From the NCBI RefSeq assembly GCF_029989365.1, contig NZ_JAPRAQ010000021.1, forward strand, positions 62,001-126,000: DNA of 64,000 bases, written 5' to 3'. Origin of the DNA: Bradyrhizobium sp. Arg816 (GTDB lineage: Bacteria; Pseudomonadota; Alphaproteobacteria; Rhizobiales; Xanthobacteraceae). This document shows positions 25,939 through 33,480 of the stretch, piece by piece. A model generated the notes under the pieces. It had not been told where the DNA came from, ran no database searches, and saw only the letters and a program-made list of their open reading frames with translations. The translations under genes were made by a program, and so were the position numbers. The first letter of the stretch is position 1. Each line of letters opens with the position of its first letter.

Positions 25939-26027
25939 TGGCGGAGACGATGAAATTGCAGCCATACGCCAACGAGTCAGCGGAAACGATCGGCGCTAGC
26001 GCATGTAAGAACATGCAATGATGCGCT

Positions 26028-26043
26028 TGTTGACAATGCGACA
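26028..26043. promoter_or_regulatory. NifA upstream activator sequence of nifB
   Basis: TGTTGACAATGCGACA is an exact TGT-N10-ACA site about 90 bases upstream of the nifB -24 element. Confidence 0.82.
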
Positions 26044-26197
26044 GTTACGTCGTCATTCTCACGCAGCGCTCCATGGCTTGCGCATTCTTCTCGCGCTGCG
26101 CTCGCCGGAACCCGGCTCCATCTGAAGGGGTCTTCTCGCGTTGCGGCTCTCGCAAATAAGTCGATACAAGCTGGGGGATTCGGGCTTCACAAGGACG

Positions 26198-27061
26198 CTA
26201 ATGGGTGATCAGTATCTCAACCGCGCAAGGGATCTCAATCGCAAGCGGTGTAAGGCCTTGCTCGAGTAGAAACCGGAGCTCGTTGCGAGAGAGCGCGTCT
26301 GGATCAACGATCGCATAGTGGGTGTCGGCCGAGCGCTTGATGATCTGCCGGGCATAGCTACGCAACAGCTGGTCATTGAAGCGACAGCCGATGAAGAGAA
26401 AGGTCTGTCCGATTCGCCTTTCCTTGATGATGTCCGGAATTGGCGTCTGAATGTCGATTTCGGTCAACGCCTCGACATAGTCAGCGTCGGAGATAAGGAA
26501 GTTGTTGGCCGGCTGCACGCTGCCATGCGGCTTGTACAACACCGTCGCCCAGCTGCCGGCCACGGCACTGTCGACCTCTTGGCCAAGTGAATCGTAAAAG
26601 CGATACCAGCGATTCTCGCCAATGCCGATGCGGGTGATACCCTGCACTTCGCCCCATCCATCGCGCTTACCCAGCGCCGCGCGCATGGCGGCATCATACC
26701 AGGCGTCGACTATGACGGGCAGCGACAGGGACGCAAGATGATGGTGCAACCGCGTCGGCTCGACCGGCCGAGCGAAGGCCTGCGTCATCAATGCCGTCAC
26801 GGAGGACCGGTGTTTGCTGATCTCGACATGCTGCGCCGACGCCCACGCATTGCCCCTAGCCCGCCGCGGCAGCGCAACCTTGCTCGCGAAGAAGCTGGCC
26901 AACGCCTCTGGCGTGGTCGGCATATCGGATCTGCACAATTCGGCAAGGCCAGGACCGAGATAGGGAATGACGCTCGCGGCCCTCAGGCCGGCAGCGATGT
27001 CCACGAGCGTCGCCTTTGCATCGGCAGCATCGACAAAGTCGATCTGCGGGGGCGCCTTCAC
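26198..27061 (-). CDS. SIR2-like domain protein of the nif cluster
   Basis: A 287-residue protein with features of the SIR2_2/SIR2-like family: a glycine-containing NAD-loop-like segment near the N terminus (SVIPYLGPGLAEL), LLYKPHGS-type motif (VLYKPHGSV) in the middle and TFLFIGCRFNDQLLR near the end. Members bind or cleave NAD. Such genes recur in nif clusters of several diazotrophs with unknown role. The GTG start overlaps the nifT stop (GTGA), so it is co-translated with nifT-nifS. An NAD-linked control of nitrogenase is conceivable but unproven. Confidence 0.75.
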   Translation of the reverse strand: MKAPPQIDFVDAADAKATLVDIAAGLRAASVIPYLGPGLAELCRSDMPTTPEALASFFASKVALPRRARGNAWASAQHVEISKHRSSVTALMTQAFARPVEPTRLHHHLASLSLPVIVDAWYDAAMRAALGKRDGWGEVQGITRIGIGENRWYRFYDSLGQEVDSAVAGSWATVLYKPHGSVQPANNFLISDADYVEALTEIDIQTPIPDIIKERRIGQTFLFIGCRFNDQLLRSYARQIIKRSADTHYAIVDPDALSRNELRFLLEQGLTPLAIEIPCAVEILITH

Positions 27062-27282
27062 GGATCGCCCCCGTTTTCGCCCCGTTTTTTAGCGTTGATT
27101 GTGATCGGTAGTGGTGTGTCGCTCGCCATCTCGGGCAAATCGAGCACCCAGCCATTAGCTACTTTGATCCAGCCGCCCCATAGCGTCTCGTACTCGGATT
27201 CCACGATCGGCTCTTCGAGATCCTTTTTTGGCACGTAGATCGACAGGCCCGCGTCCGGAGACCGGCGGATCATGATTTTCAC
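27058..27282 (-). CDS. nifT: NifT/FixU
   Basis: Small protein of 74 residues of the NifT/FixU family, whose exact role in nitrogenase maturation is unknown. MIRRSPDAGLSIYVPKKDLEEPIV and WGGWIKVANGWVLDLPEM are the family hallmarks. The GTG at 27282 gives a start (VKIMIRRS) equal to the MKVMIRR of relatives. It overlaps the 3' end of nifS and the start of the SIR2-like gene, indicating tight coupling. Confidence 0.9.
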   Translation of the reverse strand: MKIMIRRSPDAGLSIYVPKKDLEEPIVESEYETLWGGWIKVANGWVLDLPEMASDTPLPITINAKKRGENGGDP

Positions 27283-27287
27283 GAGGT

Positions 27288-28460
27288 CTACTCCCTGACT
27301 GCGACGGGGGAGGTGGCGCGCAGGCGAGCCGCGATGTCGGACACTGCGCACACGACCTCATCGACCTCCGCGAAGGAGGTTTCACGCGACAGGGAAAAGC
27401 GCACCGCGCCACGCATCCGCCACGCGGGCACCTGCATGGCCCGCAGAACATGGGATGGCTGCATTGAGCCGGCGTTGCAGGCTGATCCGAGCGACACGGC
27501 AATGCCCGCCCTATCGAGATGGTGGGCGATGGCTTCGCCTTCGAGATGATCGAAAGCAATATTGGCCGTGTTCGCTAATCGATTGCTGATATCGCCGAGC
27601 GCGACGCACTCGCCATTGTGCAAAATTCCCTGCTCAAGGCGATCGCGCAATGCGCCAATGCGAACGCGCTCCGGTTCGAGCCGCTCCGCCGCAAGCTCGG
27701 CGGCCTTTCCCAGGCCGACAATGCCAGGAATATTCTCAGTTCCGCCACGGCGCCCTCGTTCCTGTGATCCGCCGCAGATCAGCGGCCGGAATTTTGTCCC
27801 TGTGCGCAAATATAGCGCGCCGATCCCCTTGGGGCCGTGCAGTTTGTGCCCGGATAGCGACAGCATGTCGATCGCACTGTCCTTTAGGTTCACGGGCACC
27901 TTGCCGACGGCCTGGACCGCATCGGTGTGAAACAGCGCGCCCGCCTCACGGGTCAACCCGGCCAGAAACTCCACGGGAAACAGCGTTCCGGTCTCGTTGT
28001 TGGCCCACATAACCGAGGCAATCGCGGTGCGTGGCCCGAGTGCGCCGCGAAACGCCCCGATGTCGAGCCGGCCGCGGGCATCTACGGGTACGATGTGCGT
28101 CTTGACTCCTCTTGTCGCCAATTGCTCGGTTAGCGCAAGAACGGCGGAGTGCTCTACCGAGGTGGTGACGATCTCGTCGCGGTCTTCCTGCATCGCAAGC
28201 GCAGAGAGGACCGCGGCATTATTGGCCTCGGTCCCTCCCGAAGTGAAAACAATTTCATGATCGTATGCGTTCCCTAGCAGGGTGCGCAAGCTACGCCGGG
28301 CCTGCCTCACAGCGACTGCGACCTCGCTGCCAAAGGCATGCCTGGACGAAGCATTGCCGAATTGCTCGGTGAAGAACGGCAACATGGCTTGCACCACGGA
28401 TGGATCGGTCCGCGTCGTTGCATTGTTATCGAGGTAAATCGGCACTCGATTTTCGCTCAA
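27288..28460 (-). CDS. nifS: Cysteine desulfurase NifS
   Basis: PLP enzyme that removes sulphur from cysteine for nitrogenase iron-sulphur clusters. Seen: IYLDNNATT at the N terminus, the PLP lysine in SGHKLHGPKG, and the catalytic cysteine in GSACNAGS. Length 390 residues fits NifS/IscS. The start appears to be a TTG overlapping the NifU-like stop (TTGA), with GAGG seven bases upstream; no ATG is available before the conserved region. It lies in the operon iscA-nifU'-nifS-nifT-SIR2. Confidence 0.95.
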   Translation of the reverse strand: MSENRVPIYLDNNATTRTDPSVVQAMLPFFTEQFGNASSRHAFGSEVAVAVRQARRSLRTLLGNAYDHEIVFTSGGTEANNAAVLSALAMQEDRDEIVTTSVEHSAVLALTEQLATRGVKTHIVPVDARGRLDIGAFRGALGPRTAIASVMWANNETGTLFPVEFLAGLTREAGALFHTDAVQAVGKVPVNLKDSAIDMLSLSGHKLHGPKGIGALYLRTGTKFRPLICGGSQERGRRGGTENIPGIVGLGKAAELAAERLEPERVRIGALRDRLEQGILHNGECVALGDISNRLANTANIAFDHLEGEAIAHHLDRAGIAVSLGSACNAGSMQPSHVLRAMQVPAWRMRGAVRFSLSRETSFAEVDEVVCAVSDIAARLRATSPVAVRE

Positions 28461-28747
28461 TCCACTGCCTCGCCTGCAGCAGCGACGGGGATTAGGCGGA
28501 CAAATTCGCCGAGTTTATCGACCAGCCGAGCCTGAATGCCTTTCAGCGTCACGCTCGAAAGCTTACACAACGTGCGGGCACCGGTCTGGCTGACCATGCC
28601 CCTGCTGCCATCGATCCCGATCAGGTGACAGTCGCCACCGTCGCGTTGCAGATTGGGTCGGATCTCTTCGATTGCGCCGCGAATGCGACGCTCTCGGTCT
28701 GTCGCAGTGGACGACGACTGCCTCAGTTCTCCTGGTTCGGCCGGCAT
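28457..28747 (-). CDS. NifU C-terminal-domain (Nfu-like) scaffold protein with one cluster cysteine lost
   Basis: A 96-residue protein equal to the C-terminal scaffold domain of NifU: IEEIRPNLQRDGGDCHLIGIDG, then LSSVTLKGIQARL. In active scaffolds the cluster is held by C-x2-C in the GAC-x2-C segment; here the codons read GARTLC, so the first cysteine is Arg (CGC, one base from TGC). The ATG at 28747 follows GGAG. It lies between iscA and nifS. The lost cysteine may abolish [4Fe-4S] binding. Confidence 0.83.
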   Translation of the reverse strand: MPAEPGELRQSSSTATDRERRIRGAIEEIRPNLQRDGGDCHLIGIDGSRGMVSQTGARTLCKLSSVTLKGIQARLVDKLGEFVRLIPVAAAGEAVD

Positions 28748-28788
28748 GCTTCGATGTCTCCTTCTCATCAGCTGAGCGATTTGTTTCA

Positions 28789-29109
28789 TCAGCTGAACGA
28801 TTTTCCGCATGAGCAGTTCGCGCTAGCGTTCGGGTTGTGAAAGGTAAAGCCAGAACTCTCCAGTGCCATCACGAAATCGATGGTCGTGCCGATCAGATGC
28901 TCACAGCTCTTGTTATCGACGAACACCTTCAGCCCGTTGCATTCGAGCACGGTGTCGTCAGGCTTCGGTTCTTCGACCAGACCCATCTTGTATTTCAATC
29001 CATTGCAGCCGCCCGCTTCGATCATGACGCGCAGACCGCCGGTCGGGTGCGTCGACGATGAAATCGCGCTCTTGATTGCATTCACCGCGCTATCCGTCAG
29101 GTTGATCAC
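28789..29109 (-). CDS. iscA: A-type iron-sulphur carrier IscA/HesB (nif type)
   Basis: Iron-sulphur carrier or scaffold of 106 residues. The three conserved cysteines are present: one in GGCNGLKY and two in NCSCGKSF at the C terminus. It is the first gene after a sigma-54 promoter and leads the series NifU-like, NifS, NifT, SIR2-like, so its role is delivery of clusters during nitrogenase assembly. Confidence 0.92.
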   Translation of the reverse strand: MINLTDSAVNAIKSAISSSTHPTGGLRVMIEAGGCNGLKYKMGLVEEPKPDDTVLECNGLKVFVDNKSCEHLIGTTIDFVMALESSGFTFHNPNASANCSCGKSFS

Positions 29110-29144
29110 GACTTTCCCTCATCAGCTTGGATCTAGCTGCTAAG

Positions 29145-29160
29145 GGCAAGTCACGTGCCA
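29145..29160 (-). promoter_or_regulatory. Sigma-54 promoter of the iscA-nifS operon
   Basis: The minus strand reads TGGCACGTGACTTGCC, a full -24/-12 match, 38 bases before the iscA ATG. It shares one activator site with the divergent gene at 29381. Confidence 0.92.
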
Positions 29161-29220
29161 GCGCGCAGACGCTTGATGATGCTCACTTTTTCGGATCGCG
29201 CCTGTTGGCGTCGAAACCGG

Positions 29221-29236
29221 TGTCGGGTTCCCGACA
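29221..29236. promoter_or_regulatory. Shared NifA activator site between divergent promoters
   Basis: TGTCGGGTTCCCGACA is an exact TGT-N10-ACA and nearly a perfect palindrome. It lies about 60 bases from the -24 of the iscA promoter on one side and about 75 bases from the -24 of the plus-strand promoter on the other, so one NifA dimer could serve both. Confidence 0.85.
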
Positions 29237-29309
29237 AGGCTCCTTGAGGTGATCGCAGCCACTGACGCGTTTTCTTTCTAAGCTACGGCGAAGGCCCCTA
29301 TTCATGCGG

Positions 29310-29325
29310 CGGCAAGCAATTTGCA
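29310..29325 (+). promoter_or_regulatory. Probable sigma-54 promoter of the gene at 29381
   Basis: CGGCAAGCAATTTGCA keeps GG and GC with ten bases between and a good TTTGCA -12; the first base of the -24 is C where T is usual. It lies about 57 bases before the ATG. The shared TGT-N10-ACA site upstream supports it. Confidence 0.68.
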
Positions 29326-29380
29326 TCGCATCTGCCACCGGCCAAGGCGTCGGAGAAGAGCTAGATCGAGGTAGACTTTA

Positions 29381-29971
29381 ATGACTGCAATCGAGAACAC
29401 CGCACTCGGCAAACTTGAGAAGGAGGGCCGCCTGCTCAACGCCGTACTCAAAGGCGGGACTACCAAGCCGGGCCGGTTCGGCTTTCGCGGCGACGTGGCA
29501 CTAAAATTCCAGACTCAGGTCGCGGACGAGAAACGGCCGCCAGACTATTCGATTGAGCAGGTGTTGACGATCGCGCAGGACGGCGAACGCACTATTCCGG
29601 TGCTGGCCGGCTACCTGCATTCCTTCGCCTATCTTGCTGACATCGCAACCGTCCTTGACGGCGCCTTAAGCCCAACCGGCAGCTACTTCATGTTCTGCAA
29701 CAACATTGATTTATTGGCGAAGTACCGAGTGAAGTTGGGTGATATTAGCTTCAACGTCCTACCGTGCGATGAATCCACGGTTTGGAAGGAGATGATGGAC
29801 CTGGTCGGGCTCAACAAGGACGAGATCAAGAAGCTCGATCCGGGCGGCAAGCTTGATTACCTCCTCGATGCCGCAAAGGATCTCGACCTGTCCTATGAGG
29901 AGATCTCGTACGACGACGGGCTAAAGAGGATGGAGCCCGTGAAAAACCGCAACGAGAACCGGCCGGTCTGA
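29381..29971 (+). CDS. Unknown NifA/sigma-54-controlled protein
   Basis: A 196-residue soluble protein that I do not recognise. Visible features: LGKLEKEGRLLNAVLKGGT at the N terminus, YSIEQVLTIAQDGERTIPVL, then LHSFAYLADIATVLDGALSP, a central MFCNNIDLLAKYRVKLGD, and a charged C terminus. No signal peptide, membrane helix or CXXC. GAGG lies before the ATG. It stands alone on the plus strand, divergent from iscA-nifS, and is read from a NifA-type promoter, so a role in nitrogen fixation is likely though unknown. Confidence 0.75.
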   Translation: MTAIENTALGKLEKEGRLLNAVLKGGTTKPGRFGFRGDVALKFQTQVADEKRPPDYSIEQVLTIAQDGERTIPVLAGYLHSFAYLADIATVLDGALSPTGSYFMFCNNIDLLAKYRVKLGDISFNVLPCDESTVWKEMMDLVGLNKDEIKKLDPGGKLDYLLDAAKDLDLSYEEISYDDGLKRMEPVKNRNENRPV

Positions 29972-29980
29972 GCGCGGTCT

Positions 29981-30376
29981 TCAGTTGTTGGCCGATGCAT
30001 CGTCTTCGACAAGATGCACACCAACGACGCAGATATCACCATCCAGAACTGCCAACGCTATCGGCGTGAGCGCTCTACCTTGACATGGACCTTCGACGCA
30101 CCGGCCCGTGCCGAGTTCGAAGGTCGAACCATGCTTGCCGCACATCAGCCGGATACCGCATGGATCGAGGAATTCGTTCCGCTCCCAGTCCAAATTGACG
30201 CCGTTGTGCGGGCATTTATTGGCGTAGCCAAGCACCTTTTTGCCCCAGCGCACCACAATGATGGACCAGGGCCGGTAATTGCCGTGATCATCGACGACTA
30301 TAAGGTGGAATCCCATGGCCTGGCGGCTCGGAATGTCGTTAAAGCCGCAAATCGCATAGATGGCATCTGGCTGCAT
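29981..30376 (-). CDS. Rieske [2Fe-2S] protein, nif-associated copy 2
   Basis: A 131-residue soluble Rieske ferredoxin with CPHNGVNL and CGKHGSTFEL as cluster motifs (C-x-H ... C-x2-H). It is a paralogue of the protein at 20233-20706, sharing QAMGFHLIVVDDHG, WSIIVVRWG and EGPCQGRALTPIALAVLDGD. It is convergent with the unknown gene at 29381, ten bases from its stop. I found no -24/-12 element upstream. An electron-carrier role is inferred. Confidence 0.82.
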   Translation of the reverse strand: MQPDAIYAICGFNDIPSRQAMGFHLIVVDDHGNYRPWSIIVVRWGKKVLGYANKCPHNGVNLDWERNEFLDPCGIRLMCGKHGSTFELGTGRCVEGPCQGRALTPIALAVLDGDICVVGVHLVEDDASANN

Positions 30377-30712
30377 TCATCGCTCGTTTATTGCAAGAGT
30401 TTCTTCATTGTCGTTGTGCAATCAACGTGCAAGGACCGTACTCAAGCATTCTGCACCATTTGCCGAATGACTACATGCGGTAGCTGGTCGTTGCTGCGCG
30501 TTCTGGCCACGGCAGTGGCAAGCCCGTTACGGGCCTCGTGTCGCGTATCCCACCGCGGCATCGTGAGTGCCTTCGGAGAAAGGTTGGACGGTCGTTTCAG
30601 CCGCGAGGGCGCCGCGGCGAGCGTGCGCCCCCGTTGAAGTAACACCGTTGGGCCCGGCATAGAACGGTCGAATGTCCTTCCTTTCAGGCCCGGTCCTGCT
30701 ATTGCAGCCAAT
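30377..30712. other. Gap between nopP and the Rieske gene
   Basis: About 335 bases without a recognisable gene. It should hold the promoter of the Rieske gene on the minus strand, but no sigma-54 element with correct spacing was found. Confidence 0.4.
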
Positions 30713-31543
30713 TTATTCCATGTGCATTCCACTAAGAGCGCGCTCCAGGTAAAATGAAGGGTCGTCGTCCGAGGAATCCGTCTGAGGACCGCCATCACTG
30801 CCCTCCGCTTTCGAAAGATACTTCGTAGGCTTGCCTACACGCTGCCACTCGTCGTTCTCGTTCTTCGTCCACACTTCGGGATGTTGGTTGGGATCAAGCG
30901 CCCAGTGGTTACGACCCACGTGAACAAAACCCATCTCCGCTAGACGAGGTTCCACGCCCGTTAGGGCCGGTCGCGACAAGATCAGCGGATGGTCCCCGTC
31001 CTCTCGCAGTTGATGTTCTAGCAAGATATCGCCAGCGTTCTCGACAAGCGGATGAGTCACCCGAAGATCTACCACGGATGTGATATCGTTGCGCCCAAAC
31101 TGCTGCTGAAAATGGTCTCCTTTAATCCGAGCCGGGCCTCCTGCTCTGAGAAGCCCGACAATTTCGTCGCCCAACCGGTAGCTGTAAAATCGTGCCGGCT
31201 TATTTGGATCGTCGTAGGTGTTGGCGTAACTTCCAGCAACCGTCGCTGCGCGCTCAGCCTTCTGGGAGACGAAGTCCGAGTACTCTTCTGGGTTCTCGGC
31301 GATGTGCCTGATATCACTGCGCAAGAATCTCTCAACTCCGCGCAAGAAGGAATCTCGGTCTATCTCTCTAATGGGCGCTTCGGAAACGAGAGAGTATGAC
31401 GCCGCTGGTTCGGATGACGACCCACCTCGCTCCATTCCTGCAACTGTTTCCGCGAACCGGGGACTATCTCCCGCCTCTGACGAATCGTCAGTTTGGTTAC
31501 CGGTTGTAAACTGGCTGGATGACCCAACGCTTCTGCCATACAT
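30713..31543 (-). CDS. nopP: Type III secreted effector NopP
   Basis: Effector delivered into legume cells; NopP proteins influence nodulation range and are recognised by some soybean lines. The 276-residue protein begins MYGRSVGSSSQFTTGN, Ser/Thr-rich like type III secretion signals, and has the NopP-type C-terminal block NHWALDPNQHPEVWTKN followed by EWQRVGKPTKYLS. No membrane segment. A tts-box-like element lies 63 bases upstream. It sits inside the nif region between a Rieske gene and fdxB. The identification is from recalled family sequence. Confidence 0.8.
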   Translation of the reverse strand: MYGRSVGSSSQFTTGNQTDDSSEAGDSPRFAETVAGMERGGSSSEPAASYSLVSEAPIREIDRDSFLRGVERFLRSDIRHIAENPEEYSDFVSQKAERAATVAGSYANTYDDPNKPARFYSYRLGDEIVGLLRAGGPARIKGDHFQQQFGRNDITSVVDLRVTHPLVENAGDILLEHQLREDGDHPLILSRPALTGVEPRLAEMGFVHVGRNHWALDPNQHPEVWTKNENDEWQRVGKPTKYLSKAEGSDGGPQTDSSDDDPSFYLERALSGMHME

Positions 31544-31605
31544 GAGAGCGCTCTCCTATCGGCAAAGTTGCACGCAATTGAGCTCGTGCCGTGCAAGCTC
31601 TGCCG

Positions 31606-31642
31606 GCTAGGATATAATTCCTAGCTGACCATAACCTGACCA
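31606..31642 (-). promoter_or_regulatory. Candidate tts box (TtsI-binding site) of nopP
   Basis: On the minus strand the core reads TGGTCAGGTTATGGTCAGCT, followed after 13 bases by TAGC. This aligns with the rhizobial tts-box pattern GTCAGCTT-n-TCG-nn-AGCT ... TAGC with two or three mismatches. It ends about 63 bases before the nopP ATG. Confidence 0.6.
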
Positions 31643-32092
31643 GAGCACTCTGCCGCTTCGCCGTGACTACCCGACGCACTCTGCGCGTGAGTTACAGATA
31701 GTCGCTGCGACAAGCCGCGATCTGTGGGTAGAATCGCACGTAAGATCGCGGGCTGCCGATCGCTCAAAGAGACCGACCTAACTATGCTCTTCGGACTCCA
31801 TCATGACAGCCACTTCGATGTACTTAGCGCTGAGGGATGCGCGGCTCGCCTTCTACGAATAGACGGACCTTGGAGACGAGTGGTTTGTGAGCAACGGCTA
31901 TTGTATCGGCATAACATAGCCGGCGCCCAACCATCACCGGGCAATGCTTGCGCTTTAGCTCGCTCGATCTTGCTATTCGATGTTTAATCGAGATCCTTCT
32001 GGCGCGCCGTCCTCACCATGAGTTCACCTGACCAAAATTGCACCTTTCCTCCACCTATATCTCGCCTGCCGCGACAGGACGAGTGTGTTCGC
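31643..32092. other. Gap between fdxB and the nopP promoter
   Basis: About 450 bases with no recognisable gene; short plus-strand frames lack ribosome sites and motifs. It marks the junction between the effector gene and the nifDKENX operon end. Confidence 0.4.
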
Positions 32093-32389
32093 TCACGCCG
32101 CTTCAGGTACGGCTGAAGTGTGAGTCTGGCAGTTGGCCGGGCAAACCCTGGCGCATGCACCGCAGCCAATGCAAGCGCCTTGATCATTCAGAACCATAAT
32201 CTTCTTTTCGATCTCATCGTCATCGTCATCGAGGTTGACAAATTCGCCATCCTCGCTGATTCCTATCAACGTCATGACATCTCGGCCGCACACCTTGAAA
32301 CAGCGGCCACAGCCGATGCACTTCTTGGCATCGATCGAGATCAGGTATTGTGGCGTCCAGTCCCGTCCGTCTCGTGTTTGAAACGACAT
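32093..32389 (-). CDS. fdxB: Nif-type 2[4Fe-4S] ferredoxin FdxB (ferredoxin III)
   Basis: Electron carrier of the nif-specific ferredoxin III family, 98 residues. Two cluster motifs: CIGCGRCFKVCGRDV and CIGCGACARVCPANC, separated by an acidic loop with five Asp in a row. It is the last gene of the nifD-K-E-N-X series, with the DUF683 gene 11 bases before it, the same order as in other alphaproteobacterial diazotrophs. Confidence 0.92.
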   Translation of the reverse strand: MSFQTRDGRDWTPQYLISIDAKKCIGCGRCFKVCGRDVMTLIGISEDGEFVNLDDDDDEIEKKIMVLNDQGACIGCGACARVCPANCQTHTSAVPEAA

Positions 32390-32400
32390 GCATTGCCCCT

Positions 32401-32601
32401 TTAAGTCTTTTCATGCGCCTTCAATTCGAGGCCCTTGCGCTCGAGTTCGGCATAGGCATCGTACGCCTTCTGCGCCACCACCATGATCGAGGTCCAGTTG
32501 ATGGGTAATTCTTCCGAAAGGTCGTGCAAATCCATCTTGGCTTGCGTCGCCTTGGCGGACACTTTCCTTAGCTCGGCCTTCAGTGTTTCGCGATCGCCCA
32601 T
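32401..32601 (-). CDS. DUF683/CCE_0567-family nif-associated protein
   Basis: A 66-residue helical protein: LKAELRKVSAKATQAKMDLHDLSEELP then a second helix rich in Ala and Glu. Members form small helical bundles, and a cyanobacterial relative binds metal; the role in nitrogen fixation is unknown. It lies 12 bases after the DUF269 gene and before fdxB, the conserved order for this family. Confidence 0.85.
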   Translation of the reverse strand: MGDRETLKAELRKVSAKATQAKMDLHDLSEELPINWTSIMVVAQKAYDAYAELERKGLELKAHEKT

Positions 32602-32613
32602 GAGTGAGTATCC

Positions 32614-33078
32614 TCAATAGTTCGCCACGTCTGGGAACTTCCGAATTAGGTCAATTCCGTCGCTGACATATTTATCCCCCTCCTGAGCCAGATTGGCGAA
32701 ATTATCGAATCCAAAGCGATGCACGTCGCGCAGCTGCTTGTTCACGGCGATCAGCCGGCCTGCGATGAGCACTACCCGCCCGAAGCCTTCATGATGCAGC
32801 TTCAGAATCGGCTGAATCATAACGCCGGTCTCCCTCTCGATCGACAGCGCAACCGCATCGAAGAACAGCTCAAGCCGCCACAGTGTATCGGGATCGGGAT
32901 CACCGATAATCGGCAATGCCCGCCGTTTCTTCTTGTCCAGGATGTAGGGGTCGAGCAGGTCAAGATCGCTCTTCCCGTCCCAAGCTCCGTTGGCATCCTG
33001 AGCACGCCAAATCTTGACCAATTCGATAAGGAATGGCGCATCGACCGCGCTGCCCTGCTGCTCCATTTTTGCCGTCAT
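32614..33078 (-). CDS. NifX-associated protein (DUF269)
   Basis: A 154-residue protein of the NifX-associated family, found next to nifX in most molybdenum nitrogenase clusters. Hallmarks: FLIELVKIWRAQDANGAW, ILDKKKRRALPIIGDPDPDTLWR, and GRLIAVNKQLRDVHRFGF. Its biochemical role is unknown. It starts six bases after the nifX stop, in the nifD operon. Confidence 0.9.
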   Translation of the reverse strand: MTAKMEQQGSAVDAPFLIELVKIWRAQDANGAWDGKSDLDLLDPYILDKKKRRALPIIGDPDPDTLWRLELFFDAVALSIERETGVMIQPILKLHHEGFGRVVLIAGRLIAVNKQLRDVHRFGFDNFANLAQEGDKYVSDGIDLIRKFPDVANY

Positions 33079-33084
33079 ATCACC

Positions 33085-33480
33085 TCATTCGTCGAACTCG
33101 AACGTTCGCCGTTGGTCTTTTGCCATAGCCTTTCGTAGCCAAGGAGGTGGCGTGCCCTTCAGTACGCGCTCGAGTTTTTCGAGCAACGCCAGAATGCTTT
33201 CTGGCTTGTTCACCTTGATAGGATGGATCTTGTTGGCCACCACCCGCGCAGCCCCGGCACCGCCAATGGCGGCGACGTAAAGAATCGCGCAATCCTTGAT
33301 AGCCTCGATTTTCGGCGCCAACTTATCCTCGTTGCCGTCTTCCTTAAGGTCGCCCTCAAACTCAATCGCTTTGAGAAACACGTGCCCGCCAGGCGCGACA
33401 TCGTAGATTGCGATATTCTTTGCCCAACCAAAATGGGCATCGACTCGTCTCAGGTCCTGAGTGGCAAACGCGACCTTCAT
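33085..33480 (-). CDS. nifX: NifX, cofactor-binding carrier
   Basis: Binds NifB-co and the VK cluster and shuttles cofactor precursors to NifEN. The 131-residue protein begins MKVAFATQDLRRVDAHFGW, the family start, and has AIYDVAPGGHVF and the AAIGGAGAARVV loop. The ATG at 33480 overlaps the nifN stop (ATGA); a longer in-frame extension into nifN was rejected. Part of nifDKENX. Confidence 0.93.
   Translation of the reverse strand: MKVAFATQDLRRVDAHFGWAKNIAIYDVAPGGHVFLKAIEFEGDLKEDGNEDKLAPKIEAIKDCAILYVAAIGGAGAARVVANKIHPIKVNKPESILALLEKLERVLKGTPPPWLRKAMAKDQRRTFEFDE

Noticed and set aside
29322..29337. Minus-strand TGGCAGATGCGATGCA, a second -24/-12-like element
   Set aside because: It is over 200 bases before iscA and lies on the far side of the NifA site; the element at 29145-29160 is a better match and better placed. 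It also overlaps the plus-strand promoter.
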